A DNA stretch of 64,000 nt from Anthostomella pinea (lineage: Eukaryota; Ascomycota; Sordariomycetes; Xylariales; Xylariaceae), in contig CAUWAG010000006.1 of assembly GCA_963556695.1 (NCBI GenBank), positions 1,922,001-1,986,000 of the forward strand, given 5' to 3'. Position 1 is the first letter of the stretch, and each line of letters begins with the position of its first letter. The position numbers and the translations under genes are program-made. A model generated the notes under the pieces. It had not been told where the DNA came from. It saw only the letters and a program-made list of their open reading frames with translations, and searched no databases. This document shows, piece by piece, positions 46,015 through 56,607 of this stretch.

Positions 46015-47115
46015 CTACCGCGGATGGGCCTAGCTAGGCGGTTTTGCTGTTGGGATGCTTCTCCTCGAAGCTTGGGGGGCTCTGGGATCTTCGTTTACGA
46101 GCGTTGCATGGATAGACATGTCCTCTAATAATTCCTCTCATTGGTTCTTCTGGATAGATAGGCTGCAGCGCACTGATTCCATAATTTGTCAAGATACCCA
46201 GGTGCATTAATTTGATGAGCTTGATGCTGTCCTACAGAGCCTGCAGAGAAGGCGCCGAGATGATTGTCTCAGGAGGTGACACACGGGCTGTTGTCCGGCG
46301 GCTTTGAGCTTCATGTTACCCAGCGCAATGTGAACAACGTGAGCGCCAGGAATCGCTGAAGCGCATCAAAGATAAGAATAGCTTCTAAAGAAGTGATTCT
46401 AGGTAAGAACTATTGAGCACTTCTCAGCCTGCCAGCCTCCCCTGAAAGGCACGCGAAGACATACTATTGGTGGGTACCACATTGGCTGCGCATTAGGTAG
46501 CCAACTCGGCCCGGCAAAGTTCTTGGCCAGGGGCTACAGGTCTGATGGAATGATGAATCATCGATGTCGGACTCGGATTTCACTTTTAGCCCGCTGCCTC
46601 TGCACTACATGTCAACATGATGAATCAACAGCCACCACCTGCTCCACGCCGTTGGCAGAACGTTGCCTTAGACTGGGGAATGGACGAGAAGATGGATGGC
46701 GTGGTTCCTTTAACTCCGCGCTTCGGTGCACATTATCTGCGCGAGTTTGCCTGCTGTTGTTTGTTCACCCATTGTGCTTCACTGAGATATCCATAGCTGA
46801 ACAGACGGTGTTTGCATCTATCTATTCAAAGAACCATTGGCGCTCCCTTTCATTGCAGAGTACCTACTGTGTAAGTTCATTCAGGCTTCCTTCATTGTAA
46901 GCTTCTGCCTGGCTTATTATGACAACTAACATATCATGCCAGTAGAATACATAAGATCCTGTAAAGCATCTAATTATATTACTTGAGAAGAGAAACCTTT
47001 ACTTCACTCTTCTGTCATCAAGCCGCATTCCACACGTTCTTGAGAGACCCCTTGGCCCTGATTTACATCCAGAGCCTCATACGAATTGCTCCCCACTTGC
47101 TGAAACCAAGCGGCG
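46015..47115. promoter_or_regulatory. Intergenic carRA-carB, promoter of the desaturase
   Basis: 1.1 kb between the two carotenoid genes, with no open frame of note. It must contain the carRA terminator and the carB promoter, so the genes are separately transcribed though co-oriented. Confidence 0.5.
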
Positions 47116-48930
47116 ATGTCCAAACTAGGACAGAAGAAGGCGATCGTCGTCGGTACGTATATCACACAACTTACAACTTACCCTTTTCAAGCCTCAGTCA
47201 AGAATGAGTTGCTAACAGAACCTCCAGGTGCCGGCGCCGGCGGTATCGCCACGGCAGCGCGCCTCGCCAAAGCCGGCTTCAGCGTGACGGTCCTCGAGAA
47301 GAACGCCTTCACGGGCGGGCGGTGCAGCATCCTCACGCACGAGGGCCACCGGTTCGACCAGGGCCCGTCACTACTACTGCTGCCCAAGCTGTTCCAGGAG
47401 ACGTTCCACGACCTGGACACGTCGCTCGAGGACGAGGGCGTGGAGCTGCTGCGGTGCCCGACCAACTACAACGTGTGGTTCGCCGACGGCGAGAACTTCG
47501 AGCTGTCGACGGACCTGGCGCGCATGAAGGCCCAGATCGAGCGCTGGGAGGGCAAGGACGGCTTCGCGCGCTACCTGGCCTGGCTGCGCGAGGCGCACGT
47601 CCACTACGAGCTCAGCGTGCGCGACGTCCTGCACCAGAACTTCACGCGCCTGCTCGACCTCGCCGTGCCGCGCTTCGTGCTGACGGGGCTGCGCATCCAC
47701 CCCCTGCACAGCATCTGGAACCGCGCCAGCAAGTACTTCTGGAGCGAGCGGCTGCGGCGCGTGTTCACCTTTGCGACCATGTACATGGGCATGAGCCCCT
47801 TCGACGCCCCCGCCACGTACTCGCTGCTGCAGTACACCGAGCTGGCCGAGGGCATCTGGTACCCCAAGGGCGGCTTCCAGACCGTGCTGGCGGCGCTGCA
47901 GCGCGTCGGCGAGAGGCTGGGCGTGACGTACCGGCTAGAAGCGCCCGTGGCGCAGATCCTGACGCGCGACGACGGCAAGACGGCGCGCGGCGTGCGGTTG
48001 GAGTCCGGCGAGGAGCTCGACGCCGACGTGGTGGTCGTCAACGCGGACCTCGTGTACGCCTACAGCAACCTGTTCCCGCAAACACCAACCGACGACACAT
48101 CAAAATACAGCAAGGCGCTGCGCCGGAAGGACGGCTCGTGTAGTTCTATCTCGTTCTACTGGAGCATGGACCGCACGATCCCCGAGCTGCAGACGCACAA
48201 CATCTTCCTGGCGGACGAGTACCGCGAGTCGTTCGACTCGATTTTCGAGCGGCAGACGCTGCCGCGCGAACCGAGCTTCTACATCAACGTGCCGAGCCGC
48301 ATCGACGGCAGCGCGGCGCCGGAAGGGAGGGACTCGATGATCGCGCTCGTGCCGACGGGTCATTTACTGAAGTCGAAGGGCTTCGCGCAGAGCGACGACG
48401 CCGGCGGGCTGTCGCGCGACGAGGAGGACTGGCCGGCGCTCGTGCAGCGCGCGCGGGAGTCGGTGCTGTCCATTATCGCGGCGCGCACGGGGTGCGTGCC
48501 GCTGCGCGAGCACATCGCCCACGAGATCGTCAATGACCCCATGGCCTGGGAGGACAAGTTCAACCTCGACAAGGGCAGCATCCTGGGACTGAGCCACAGC
48601 TTCTTCAACGTGCTGGCGTTCCGGCCGAGCACGCGGGCCAGGGGGTTCGAGAACGCGTACTTTGTTGGTGCTAGCACGCATCCTGGGACCGGCGTGCCGA
48701 TCGTGCTGGCGGGCGCGAAGATCACGGTTGAGCAACTGTTGGGCGATAGGGGGATCGAGCCGCCGTGGAGGGGGAATAAGGAGCGCATTCATGATCAGGG
48801 CGTGAGGCAGGATGCGAGGACGGCGGTGCTGGATCGGATTCATAAGCCGTGGTCTGCGTCCTTTGTGCTCATGCTGTTGATGGCAGTTTGGTTTGCGTTG
48901 GTCCTGGCATATTGGCGGCCGTTGATCTAG
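47116..48930 (+). CDS. al-1: Phytoene desaturase (CrtI type)
   Basis: Two exons, 47116-47152 and 47228-48930, 579 aa. The 75-bp intron (GTACGT..CCAG) interrupts the dinucleotide-binding motif: KKAIVVG/AGAGGIATAARLAKAG. The unspliced frame also happens to stay open (75 is a multiple of three), so the intron is argued from motif continuity. FAD-site features continue with VTVLEKNAFTGGRCS and HRFDQGPSLLLLP. The C-terminal bacterial-type desaturase signature is NAYFVGASTHPGTGVPIVL and AGAKIT, followed by a C-terminal hydrophobic anchor (FVLMLLMAVWFALVLAYW). It carries out stepwise dehydrogenation of phytoene toward lycopene and beyond. It is much more GC-rich in third positions than carRA next door. 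carB in Fusarium. Confidence 0.96.
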   Translation: MSKLGQKKAIVVGTYITQLTTYPFQASVKNELLTEPPGAGAGGIATAARLAKAGFSVTVLEKNAFTGGRCSILTHEGHRFDQGPSLLLLPKLFQETFHDLDTSLEDEGVELLRCPTNYNVWFADGENFELSTDLARMKAQIERWEGKDGFARYLAWLREAHVHYELSVRDVLHQNFTRLLDLAVPRFVLTGLRIHPLHSIWNRASKYFWSERLRRVFTFATMYMGMSPFDAPATYSLLQYTELAEGIWYPKGGFQTVLAALQRVGERLGVTYRLEAPVAQILTRDDGKTARGVRLESGEELDADVVVVNADLVYAYSNLFPQTPTDDTSKYSKALRRKDGSCSSISFYWSMDRTIPELQTHNIFLADEYRESFDSIFERQTLPREPSFYINVPSRIDGSAAPEGRDSMIALVPTGHLLKSKGFAQSDDAGGLSRDEEDWPALVQRARESVLSIIAARTGCVPLREHIAHEIVNDPMAWEDKFNLDKGSILGLSHSFFNVLAFRPSTRARGFENAYFVGASTHPGTGVPIVLAGAKITVEQLLGDRGIEPPWRGNKERIHDQGVRQDARTAVLDRIHKPWSASFVLMLLMAVWFALVLAYWRPLI

Positions 48931-49873
48931 ATGGATGATCTAGATGGTTGCCCGGGGGGTGTAGCTTGGATATTGTCAATTGGAGTCATCGGCGCATGAG
49001 TTAGCAGACTTGGACAGCGGTCCGCTTCATCTTGATCAGCGGATAATTAGAGCATAGCCATAACATAATCACAACTTTACCAATGATTCAACCTGTTAAT
49101 CCAGAGGACCGTTGGTCCCCTGGTCAGACTTACAGTCTGGACCATGCTAGACGACAGACACCTTACCAGGCCCAGCGTCACTTGCAAGGGAACGATAGCG
49201 TCGACAAGAAACGGTTTATATACCCCGGCCGTGCGTGAATGGCCGGGATAACTTCCCCAGACGCATATCGCAAGTAAGCCTCCTTGTACCAGCCAGCGAA
49301 GGCCAGCAGGTGCCAGTAGCTGCAAAGCTGTAGACACTTCTGCTGGCATAAAATACAGGTCACACTCATGACTCTGGCGTTTCATGTGATATCTACATAA
49401 CTATCTGTACCTAGGTTGCAGATACTTATGTAGAGGTGTGCCTTTTGATGCGCTGCTCAGGCCCAACTTTTGATAGGCTCGCTGCGGCCGAGAGCCGAGG
49501 CCAAGCAGACCATCCAGCGAATACTTCCTAAGGGGGGTATACACTGTCCGACTTTGCGCCACCTGAGGCGCCCTCCAACTCGATCTTGGGCCTTCCAAGA
49601 CCTGCTGTTGGGTAACTATGGTGACTGCAGAATTACAGGTGTGCTTGGTTGACAAACCGTCGATATGCATGCGAACAGCCGCTGCCTCACGTGCTCCGCC
49701 ACTCACGAGTCGCATCGCTCTGGCCTGATCATGCACATGCATGCTTCAGATGAATGGTCTGCCGCATTCCTCCTCTCCTCTGTCCCTCGTCCCCCTCCTC
49801 GTCCTGTTGCTCCTCCAAAAGGCTTCTACTGGGCTGTGCGATCTCAGCACCACACGACTTCGAGTCGAGTACG
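48931..49873. other. Intergenic, no gene seen
   Basis: About 0.9 kb. Fusarium has carX and carO in its carotenoid cluster, but no carotenoid oxygenase or rhodopsin motif is found here. The right 150 bp are a C/T-rich leader. Confidence 0.45.
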
Positions 49874-52076
49874 ATGGCAGAGGCGATCGGTGTGTTTGCC
49901 AGTGGCGTGGCAGTCGTCCGACTGACTGCCGGCATTGCCACAGCTGCATTGAAGCTCAAACGGCTCTGGGACGAGGTCAAAGACGTACCTGAGAACATCC
50001 AAAGCTTATTGGAGCAGATCGACATCCTACGACTAGCCGCAGAAGACACCCAGCATGGCCTGGACCAATTTGCTCCTGTCTGCTCAGCAGAGACGATTGT
50101 ACGATACTGCCAAAAAGCTGAGCATTCGATCTCGGAGCTTGTCGACACCATGAGCTCTCATATCAATTCCAGCAAGTCATTCAAAAGAGGGTTCGGCAAG
50201 ATCAGGTTCTGGATGAGAAAAGACCTACTTCAAGCTCACGAACGCAATCTGCGGAACGCTTTCGAGCTGCTGATGCTGGTAAATCAACAGCACATGAAGT
50301 AAGTGACTCTCAGAGCTCCATACAGTCAGTTACAGGGACGGCTATGCTAATCCGTCCAGGCACATGATCAAACTTCAACTAGCTACAATGCAATGCCTCC
50401 CAAAGGGTAGCTATAACATCGCGCTAGAACCTGCCATACCTGAGAACATTCTGCCAGCATTGATGCAGCCTCGGGAAGAAGGTAACGAGAGAGTAAAGTA
50501 TGCGGGACACATGTCAGAATCGAAAACTGAACACGACAATCATGTACCGTCGATTCTACCGAAAAAGACGACCGGTGAATGCATGTTGACCCTTCCGATG
50601 CAGGTTACGACAGAACTAACACGTTTGTTGAGCTTATCGTATACAGATTCTGTTCTCACGATGGCTGGCCAGTTCATCCTGGGACTTGCTGGTCTGCGAG
50701 TCTTTTGGCAGCTGGCAGATGAAACTACAACCGTACATCAAGAGACCCACAAACTCCCTCGTCTTCAAATACGGCTTGAAAGGAAATGTGAAGAGACTTC
50801 AGGATCTGTTCGAGCGTGGCCTAGCATCGCCTTTTGATCACGATGGGATAGGCCGGAATCTACTCCACGTGAGCATCTTCTTACATGCACTGGCAAGGTG
50901 TGGCGGCTGACATCCAACCCTCAAGTACTCCCTCTGGACTGGTCACGTCGATCTGAGCAAGACCTTGGTGGCCCTTGGAGTTGACATCTATGAGGGAGAT
51001 GATTTCCATAAAGTCGCTCTTTACAGAACCACCGAAAATTTTACGTTGATACCGAGCTTAGACTTTGCCGATTTCCTTTTCTCATATGGGTTTTCCAGCT
51101 TTCATCACGTCATATCGCTGTTATTTTGGCTGGCTCACGCGCCGAAGCTACACTGGAGAGACAGACAACGATTGCTGTTGTTATGGAATCCCTTGCATTA
51201 TGATCGGCCATTACCACAACGCCTCCCACCTTGGATCTATCGCGTCAACTTTTTAATCGACTCAGCGGATACCGTGCGGACTTTCCTTTGGAGGGATGGA
51301 AAGGCTGACCCTCACGACATTGTCGAGTCCCTCAAAGATAGCATTTCAGTTGTACACCTCATAACGTTTCTATGTGGTACACGCTTCGTCAGACACATAC
51401 ATGGGTTACAGGGGAGTCATCTCACAGGATGGTTGGACTTGATTAAGGAGATTACAGACATTTCTGGGCCGCATGCACTCAACTACGACCCGAGTAGTGG
51501 CACTCGCTACGGAAACGGTTACGCAAAAGATTTGGCTATTGGCTTTATGGTTCCGTTGTCCCCTTTCTTTGCTTCCTTTGCGGAGTCTGGTATGTGAACG
51601 ACAGTCGGGAGCCTCGTGGGTGGCCGAAGGAGCGCGCAGTCAAATCATTGGGCAAAGCATTGCCGGTCTGGTTGAATATGATGAAGACCATATATGGTCC
51701 TGAATACTCACTTGCCGAATACGGGAGAGTCGAGCATTCCAACCTTCGATGCCATTTGCGTTTGTCTCTTTGGCAGAGTCTTTCTTGGCGGAGTGAACCC
51801 CGTCTTGGCAGGCACTTGGGACCAACACTATCTGAGTTCAGTTTCGGACCTAATGTGAGCGATTGGAGGATTGATTGGGACCTCGGGAATGAGCGTTACG
51901 CTGGCCACTTCTGGAAACTGGTTGAAGACCCGCCCATCCGGATTCCTGGCTTATGGGTGGAAGACCCGAATGAGGATAACTCCAGCGATGATGAATATGG
52001 CGGGAAGCCAAGAAGTGAACCAGAGTCTGAAGAATTCGAGACCATGATCGAGGACGAAAATTATTGGGAGGGATAG
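49874..52076 (+). CDS. Fungal_N-type protein with ankyrin-like region
   Basis: Five exons: 49874-50298, 50360-50543, 50647-50868, 50926-51589 and 51640-52076, 643 aa. The N-terminus is the helical fungal domain found at the front of STAND/ankyrin proteins (MAEAIGVFASGVAVVRLTAG, ALKLKRLWDEVKDVPENIQS, LLEQIDILRLAAED). Splicing of intron 3 (GTGAGC, CTGAC branch, 57 bp) removes an in-frame TGA and restores an ankyrin-like unit, GIGRNLLH/YSLWTGHVDL. Intron 4 (GTATGT..GCAG, 50 bp) restores the last exon with its acidic tail. Intron 2 is the weak point: the frame must change before 50647, and the donor may be GTACCG at 50544 or GTAAAG at 50493. No NACHT or NB-ARC site is present. Similar genes are accessory and often linked to self/non-self recognition; that role is inference. 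Confidence 0.75.
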
Positions 52077-52918
52077 CATGCCATCGTATATATGTACGGT
52101 GAACTTGCGGGACGGGCTTCATGATGGTTGACGACAGGACTGATATCGGACGGGATTCCTCAGCCCCCCGTTCGAATGTAGCTATCTGATAGAACCGGTC
52201 GTATTACCTTTTCACCGACCAACTTTGACTTCACTTATCAATGCTAACGCACCTTTATGCACGTATATTGAATCACTTCCATGTATAAACGCCGTCAAGT
52301 TGGGATCCCGATTGATAGGCCTACCGTACTCCCCGCAAACGCAGCCCCTTTTACCATCGAAACCACGTTCAACAATACCTTCCGCCTAGCATTTAGCCAG
52401 GGCGACCCTTTGAGCCAGTTAAGCACACATCTCAGAAAGCTTTGGTTGCCCTGTTTTTCAACAATTCGTACGATCTATAGCATGGGATTTTACGACCTAC
52501 TGTAGATTATGTACGCTGCTAACGATAGTACATTCCGCACTCGGGTTAGGTACCGTCGGATTAGGAGCCGTACCGTCGGCATCAAGAGTCTGATTTTGGT
52601 TTGTTTTTCGGGCGAGCGCCAGAAGGAGCCGAAGACTACTTATTGGAACTTATTAGCATCCTGTTCGGTTGGTGGATCGGTGTGGATGACTCTGCAGTAT
52701 ACACCGCTTGTTTGGAACTTTGTTCGAGTGATGCTATTACTCGAGAGATCCACCATCAACCCTGCCCAGGACTAGAGCTGACAAGTATAAACAGTGCCCC
52801 CTCACAGTCTCCTACCCCGTATTCGAATATCCAGACATCGACGTGGAACTCGACACGGGACTTCTGCTCTCCAATTGGATCTAGACATTAGGAAGTCCGA
52901 GATATCCAAGGCAGAGAG
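52077..52918. other. Intergenic with a degraded coding-like fragment
   Basis: Two coding-like pieces lie here, in different frames and without a joint model: 52281-52505, and about 52575-52770 reading FFGRAPEGAEDYLLELISIL and FGWWIGVDDSAVYTACLEL. I recognise neither. They may be remains of one gene. A 66-bp segment at 52314 recurs at 54024. Confidence 0.35.
52314..52379 (+). repeat. Diverged direct repeat, copy A
   Basis: A 66-bp segment starting GATAGGCCTACCGTACT that recurs at 54024-54088 with roughly nine differences and a one-base gap. The copies flank the alpha/beta hydrolase gene and lie 1.7 kb apart in the same orientation. Confidence 0.85.
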
Positions 52919-53775
52919 ATGGCTTCCGTAAAGCCCGCTATCATCATCGTCACGGGTGCGTGGGTGCCACCCTCGATATACGGATCTCTCGGCGACCCTC
53001 TACGGGTGGCTGGGTACGAAGTGTACACCACAGCCCACAAGACCAACACCTCGGAGCCCTTCCAGCCATTGCCAACCCCATACGACGATGCAGAGCCACT
53101 CAGAGAGTTGACGACTCGGCTAGCCGACGAAGGTAAGGATATCATGTTCGTGATGCATTCGTACGGCGGTCTCCCCGGCTCCATCGCTTCCCAGGGCTTG
53201 GGGAAGAAGCAGCGACAAGAGCAGGGGAAGCCAGGCGGGGTTGTGCGACTTTTCTATATAACGGCCTGGATCGCCGAACAAGGGAAGATGGGGATGGATT
53301 CCGTGCCGGTTGGGTCGTATCCGAGGGTTGACAAGTTTCCAGTCGAGCATATCGTTCAGGTGAGTGGATTTGGCTTGCCCCGATCAATCGTCTACCGGCA
53401 CTCACCGCATCACAGGATGGCTGGATCAAACTAAACCTCGAAGGGAACTTTGACTGGCTCTGGGAGGACGTCTCGACCGAACAAGCCCGGGAGTATGCAT
53501 CTCAGATGATGTGGTGCTCCGGCCTCCAGGGCGCAACAACCATCTCAGAGGCAGGCTACAAGGAGATACCCGTGTCGTATCTTGTCGCTGAGCATGACAA
53601 CGTCTTCGTGCCCAGTACTCAGTATCACTGGATTGGCTTGATCAAGGACAGCACCACGCAGGAGGTTGACGTGCATACGTTGCCCGTGCCTCATATGCTT
53701 ATGCATGGAGATGTCCAGAAGGTGGAAGAGGTTGTGAAGCTGGTCGAGAGAGTCGCCGGTGAGAGATTGGAATGA
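52919..53775 (+). CDS. Alpha/beta hydrolase (AB_hydrolase_6 / salicylate esterase-like)
   Basis: Two exons, 52919-53359 and 53416-53775, 266 aa; the 56-bp intron (GTGAGT..ACAG) joins FPVEHIVQ/DGWIKLNLEGN. The N-terminus has no signal peptide. The first strand ends in the oxyanion-type motif IIIVTGAWVPPSIYG, and the nucleophile is Ser81 in FVMHSYGGLPG, a variant elbow usual in this fungal family. The acid is probably the Asp in VAEHDNVFVP, and the base a His in LPVPHMLMHGD. These cytosolic hydrolases act on esters or lactones, and some are part of secondary-metabolite clusters, but no such genes adjoin it. The flanking direct repeat suggests local rearrangement. Confidence 0.85.
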
Positions 53776-54419
53776 CTTTAGGACACCTCACTCGCTTCTA
53801 TTACCGGTCGTCGTGACCATCCTCGAGCTTGATGAGTCGTCTGGATATCCCAATGTCGACGTACGCGCTCGCAGAGAAACCGCAAAATGAGGACCTGGTC
53901 AGAGTAGTTCAGACAAGCGCTAGAAGTCCATATCGAGAAGTTCTTCCAATCCGATGAATTGAATACACACCTTTGGGCATGAGCACGACCCGTCGCTACG
54001 CTGGCAAAGATGCGGTAAACGTTGATAGACCTGCCGTGCTTACCGCAAACGCAACCCCTTTTCCCATCGAACCACGTTCACCAATACCACTATTCACTCA
54101 TATTGAGAGGCAGGAGAGGTACCATGCATGCCCGAGTAAGCGTCTCAAGCAACGATTCGGATCGGGTTTATAGAACGCGCACGGCGCGTGGCGTGGGAAA
54201 ATTGCTTAATGCTGCTACAAACAACGCAAAAGACAGCCATCCGATGGCAATGAAATCAAATGTAATAAATGAGCTATGCAGTGAAGTCGAACATCATAAT
54301 ACTCCGAAGCTTCCCGAGAAAAAAGAACCCAAATAACAAGTCGCAGGGTCACGCTCCCCTATCCCAAGCCTCCAAGGAACAATATACAACCGAAAGATCC
54401 CTCATCCCATCACAACCCC
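53776..54419. other. Intergenic, holds copy B of the direct repeat
   Basis: About 640 bp without a gene. It includes the second copy of the 66-bp repeat and a CGCGCACGGCGCGTGGCGTG GC-rich patch at 54175. A short frame at 53973 is only the repeat read as protein. Confidence 0.4.
54024..54088 (+). repeat. Diverged direct repeat, copy B
   Basis: This matches 52314-52379 in the same orientation, starting GATAGACCTGCCGTGCT. The one-base deletion relative to copy A shows that the reading frame is not conserved between the copies. Confidence 0.85.
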
Positions 54420-54821
54420 CTACGTCGAAATAGTCCACGACAGAGTCCCATTCCTGCACCCGACATCCCCCGAGGCGCCCGTCACGCCGTCCGTAGTCCA
54501 CGACGCAACGGTCGTGTCCAGGATCGACACGATGTCCTCGCTGCCGACCGTCACGTTGCTGACGCTGTTGATCCACATGGAGCAGGCGCCGTTCTGGGCG
54601 AAGCGCGACACGCCGCCCGGGTGCGTGAAGTCTGCAGGCGCCGGGAACAGGCCCTTGCAGTCGGCCACCGGTGCCTTGTTGGGGACCGTGGCGAAGGACG
54701 ACTTCTGGCAGAAGGTGGAGCGCTTGGCGATGGCGGGCGAGGAGCTGGTGGTGGTGGGAAGGCCTTGGACGGCCGGGGCCAGGACGGCGAGGAGGGTTGC
54801 GAGGGATGTGATGGCGATCAT
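54420..54821 (-). CDS. Small secreted Hce2 (Ecp2-type) domain protein
   Basis: One exon, 133 aa. The open frame extends upstream, but the ATG at 54821 (MIAITSLATLLAVLAPAVQG) opens a clean signal peptide, with a Kex2-like KR shortly after. The mature part shows the Hce2 pattern: CQKSSF, APVADCKGLF, NGACSMWINS, SEDIVSILDTTVA, then DVGCRNGTLSWTI at the end. Four Cys in the mature part could form two disulfides. Hce2 proteins are homologues of the Cladosporium effector Ecp2 and are found in both pathogens and saprotrophs, so the domain alone does not prove virulence. A second, more divergent gene of the same type lies 1.8 kb away on the same strand. Confidence 0.82.
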   Translation of the reverse strand: MIAITSLATLLAVLAPAVQGLPTTTSSSPAIAKRSTFCQKSSFATVPNKAPVADCKGLFPAPADFTHPGGVSRFAQNGACSMWINSVSNVTVGSEDIVSILDTTVASWTTDGVTGASGDVGCRNGTLSWTIST

Positions 54822-56607
54822 GTTGATTGATGGGTGGTGGTTGTAATTGTGGTTGGTTGGTTGGATGAATGGATAGACGGAGGTAGTGAGAGATGGCTTG
54901 GGTTGAGAAGCAAGTATTCGATTAAGAGCAAAGAGTGACTGGTAAGATCGATGGTGATCGAATCGGTATGGATGATATCGCAAGTTGTGTAAAGAGGGGC
55001 TGGTGAGAATCGAACGACTGAATGATGTGACGAGTGAGTGATGAGAAGCCCCAACCATACGCACGGGATCTCTGGCGGTCTTTATAATCCTGGTGTTCAT
55101 GGGAGACGACAGTTGTCCAAACTTTCCCGATAACCCATATCCCATGCCGTCTCCATCCAATTCCCATAGTTCAAAGTTTTGCCTCTCAATCCCCATGTTC
55201 CATTCCTTCTCGCTGTCCTTCCAGTTCCTACGTTCCTGGCCATCCTTCCCCAGGATGCCCCGTCGCTATACTCAACCGGGGGAGCAGGGACATACCGTAG
55301 ATGCCCGCCAGTAGACTGGATCTTTCTGTTTCAGATACTGAGTCGGGACAAATCACAATCTATCCGCCTATGCGTCTCTTCTGGAGGACTCACGGGAGGC
55401 TATTCTGAGGCAAAGGCCAGAGGAGCTGGACCCCTGAATGACCATCTGCCCCGCAAACCACGAACTTCAACCCCCAGCGTCGGGACGACGTAATCAAGGC
55501 TCAAATGCAGCGAATTATGCACTAGATAGCTTCAGATTGACCCCTTTTTAAATCGTACAGCGATTTTCTGCTGCTATTGAGTGTTGTGTATGAATGTTGG
55601 CTGCAAAAGGCGGTTGGTGGCCCAGGGTCATTCTCCCCTTCCTTTGCCTGCCCGGATGCCCCCGGTCCGCATCCAATGGAGTAAAAGCTTTATGGTCCAA
55701 ACCGATAACGAGGATTCCTTGTGCCCCTGGAAGGAGAACTTGTAATTCTTAAAAGGAGTAATCGGACGACTATCAGCACTTTATCCTGGCATGCTCCCTT
55801 TAAAAGTAGCTTCTGAATCCACCCCGCTTGACTAGTCCCTGTTGCCTCTTCCTACGAAGGACCGCAAGGGACAGGGTATAGGAAGCTGGGGACCTCGCCC
55901 AAAATAGCATATTGACACTTAAGCAGGAAGCAATCAGTCGGAGCTTTAAGTTTCACATGTTTTTGCCACCTTGCTGGCTGTCAGGGTCTGCGATGCCTTC
56001 CAAGGCACGGACTGCTCGAACCCTGTCACTTGGATTAGGAACTCTCATACTCTACCCAATGACACCTAACCCATACATTGTAGGAATATCCCCGACCTGC
56101 CTTAGGAGTTAATAATAGTCTACGGCACGGAGCATGCCGGCATGCAGGATCTGCTCGCCGGCGTAGCGGACGTACATCCTTCCAGCCGTGCCGTTCTCTT
56201 CTCCCGGCTTCATCAAGACCGACTCTTCAACAGACTCTCCAACAGGCGCCGCGGAATATCATCAAGGACCATCCAAGTGATGCGGCGTAGTCCAATGGAC
56301 GACCATCCAAGCCATGCGTCGTAATCCAATGGATGACCATTCAAGCCATGCGTCGTAATCCAATGGATGACCATCCAAGCCATGCGTCGTAGTCCAACGG
56401 GTGACCATCCAGTACCATCGCATCGCATTGATACAATGAAAGAGGCAATCAACGCAGGAACCCTCAAGTGCTTTCCACTCAGGCCACTTGCCCCTTCGCG
56501 GAGCAAGGCCTCATCGCAGACCCTTCGTCAATCACGCCCACCCCATCCAAATCTCATCAAAAACCTAAGTCTTCAGGTAATCACCCAACTATCCCCCATC
56601 AATCAAT
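54822..56607. other. Intergenic between the two Hce2 genes, with a minisatellite
   Basis: 1.8 kb without a supported gene. It is the promoter of the first Hce2 gene and contains a 34-bp minisatellite at 56267-56412. Several C/T-rich tracts are seen near 55130-55260. Confidence 0.45.
56267..56412 (+). repeat. 34-bp minisatellite, 4.3 copies
   Basis: Units begin GACCATCCAAGCCATGCGTC at 56267, 56301, 56335 and 56369, and a fifth partial unit starts at 56403. Internal units differ by one to three bases and the first is more diverged. It lies between the two Hce2 genes, about 195 bp beyond the stop of the second. Confidence 0.95.

Noticed and set aside
47322..48143. 273-codon frame inside carB in the +1 phase
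   Set aside because: Arg/Ala/Pro/His-rich shadow of a very GC-rich gene; it has no family features and overlaps the whole desaturase core.
50905..50925. Apparent nonsense TGA in the Fungal_N/ankyrin gene
   Set aside because: It lies within a good intron (GTGAGC donor at 50869, CTGAC branch, AAG acceptor at 50925) whose removal gives a proper ankyrin-like repeat.
55000..55060. GAGAATCGAAC as a reverse-strand tRNA B-box
   Set aside because: No A-box or acceptor stem at the right distance; it is in the upstream region of the Hce2 gene.
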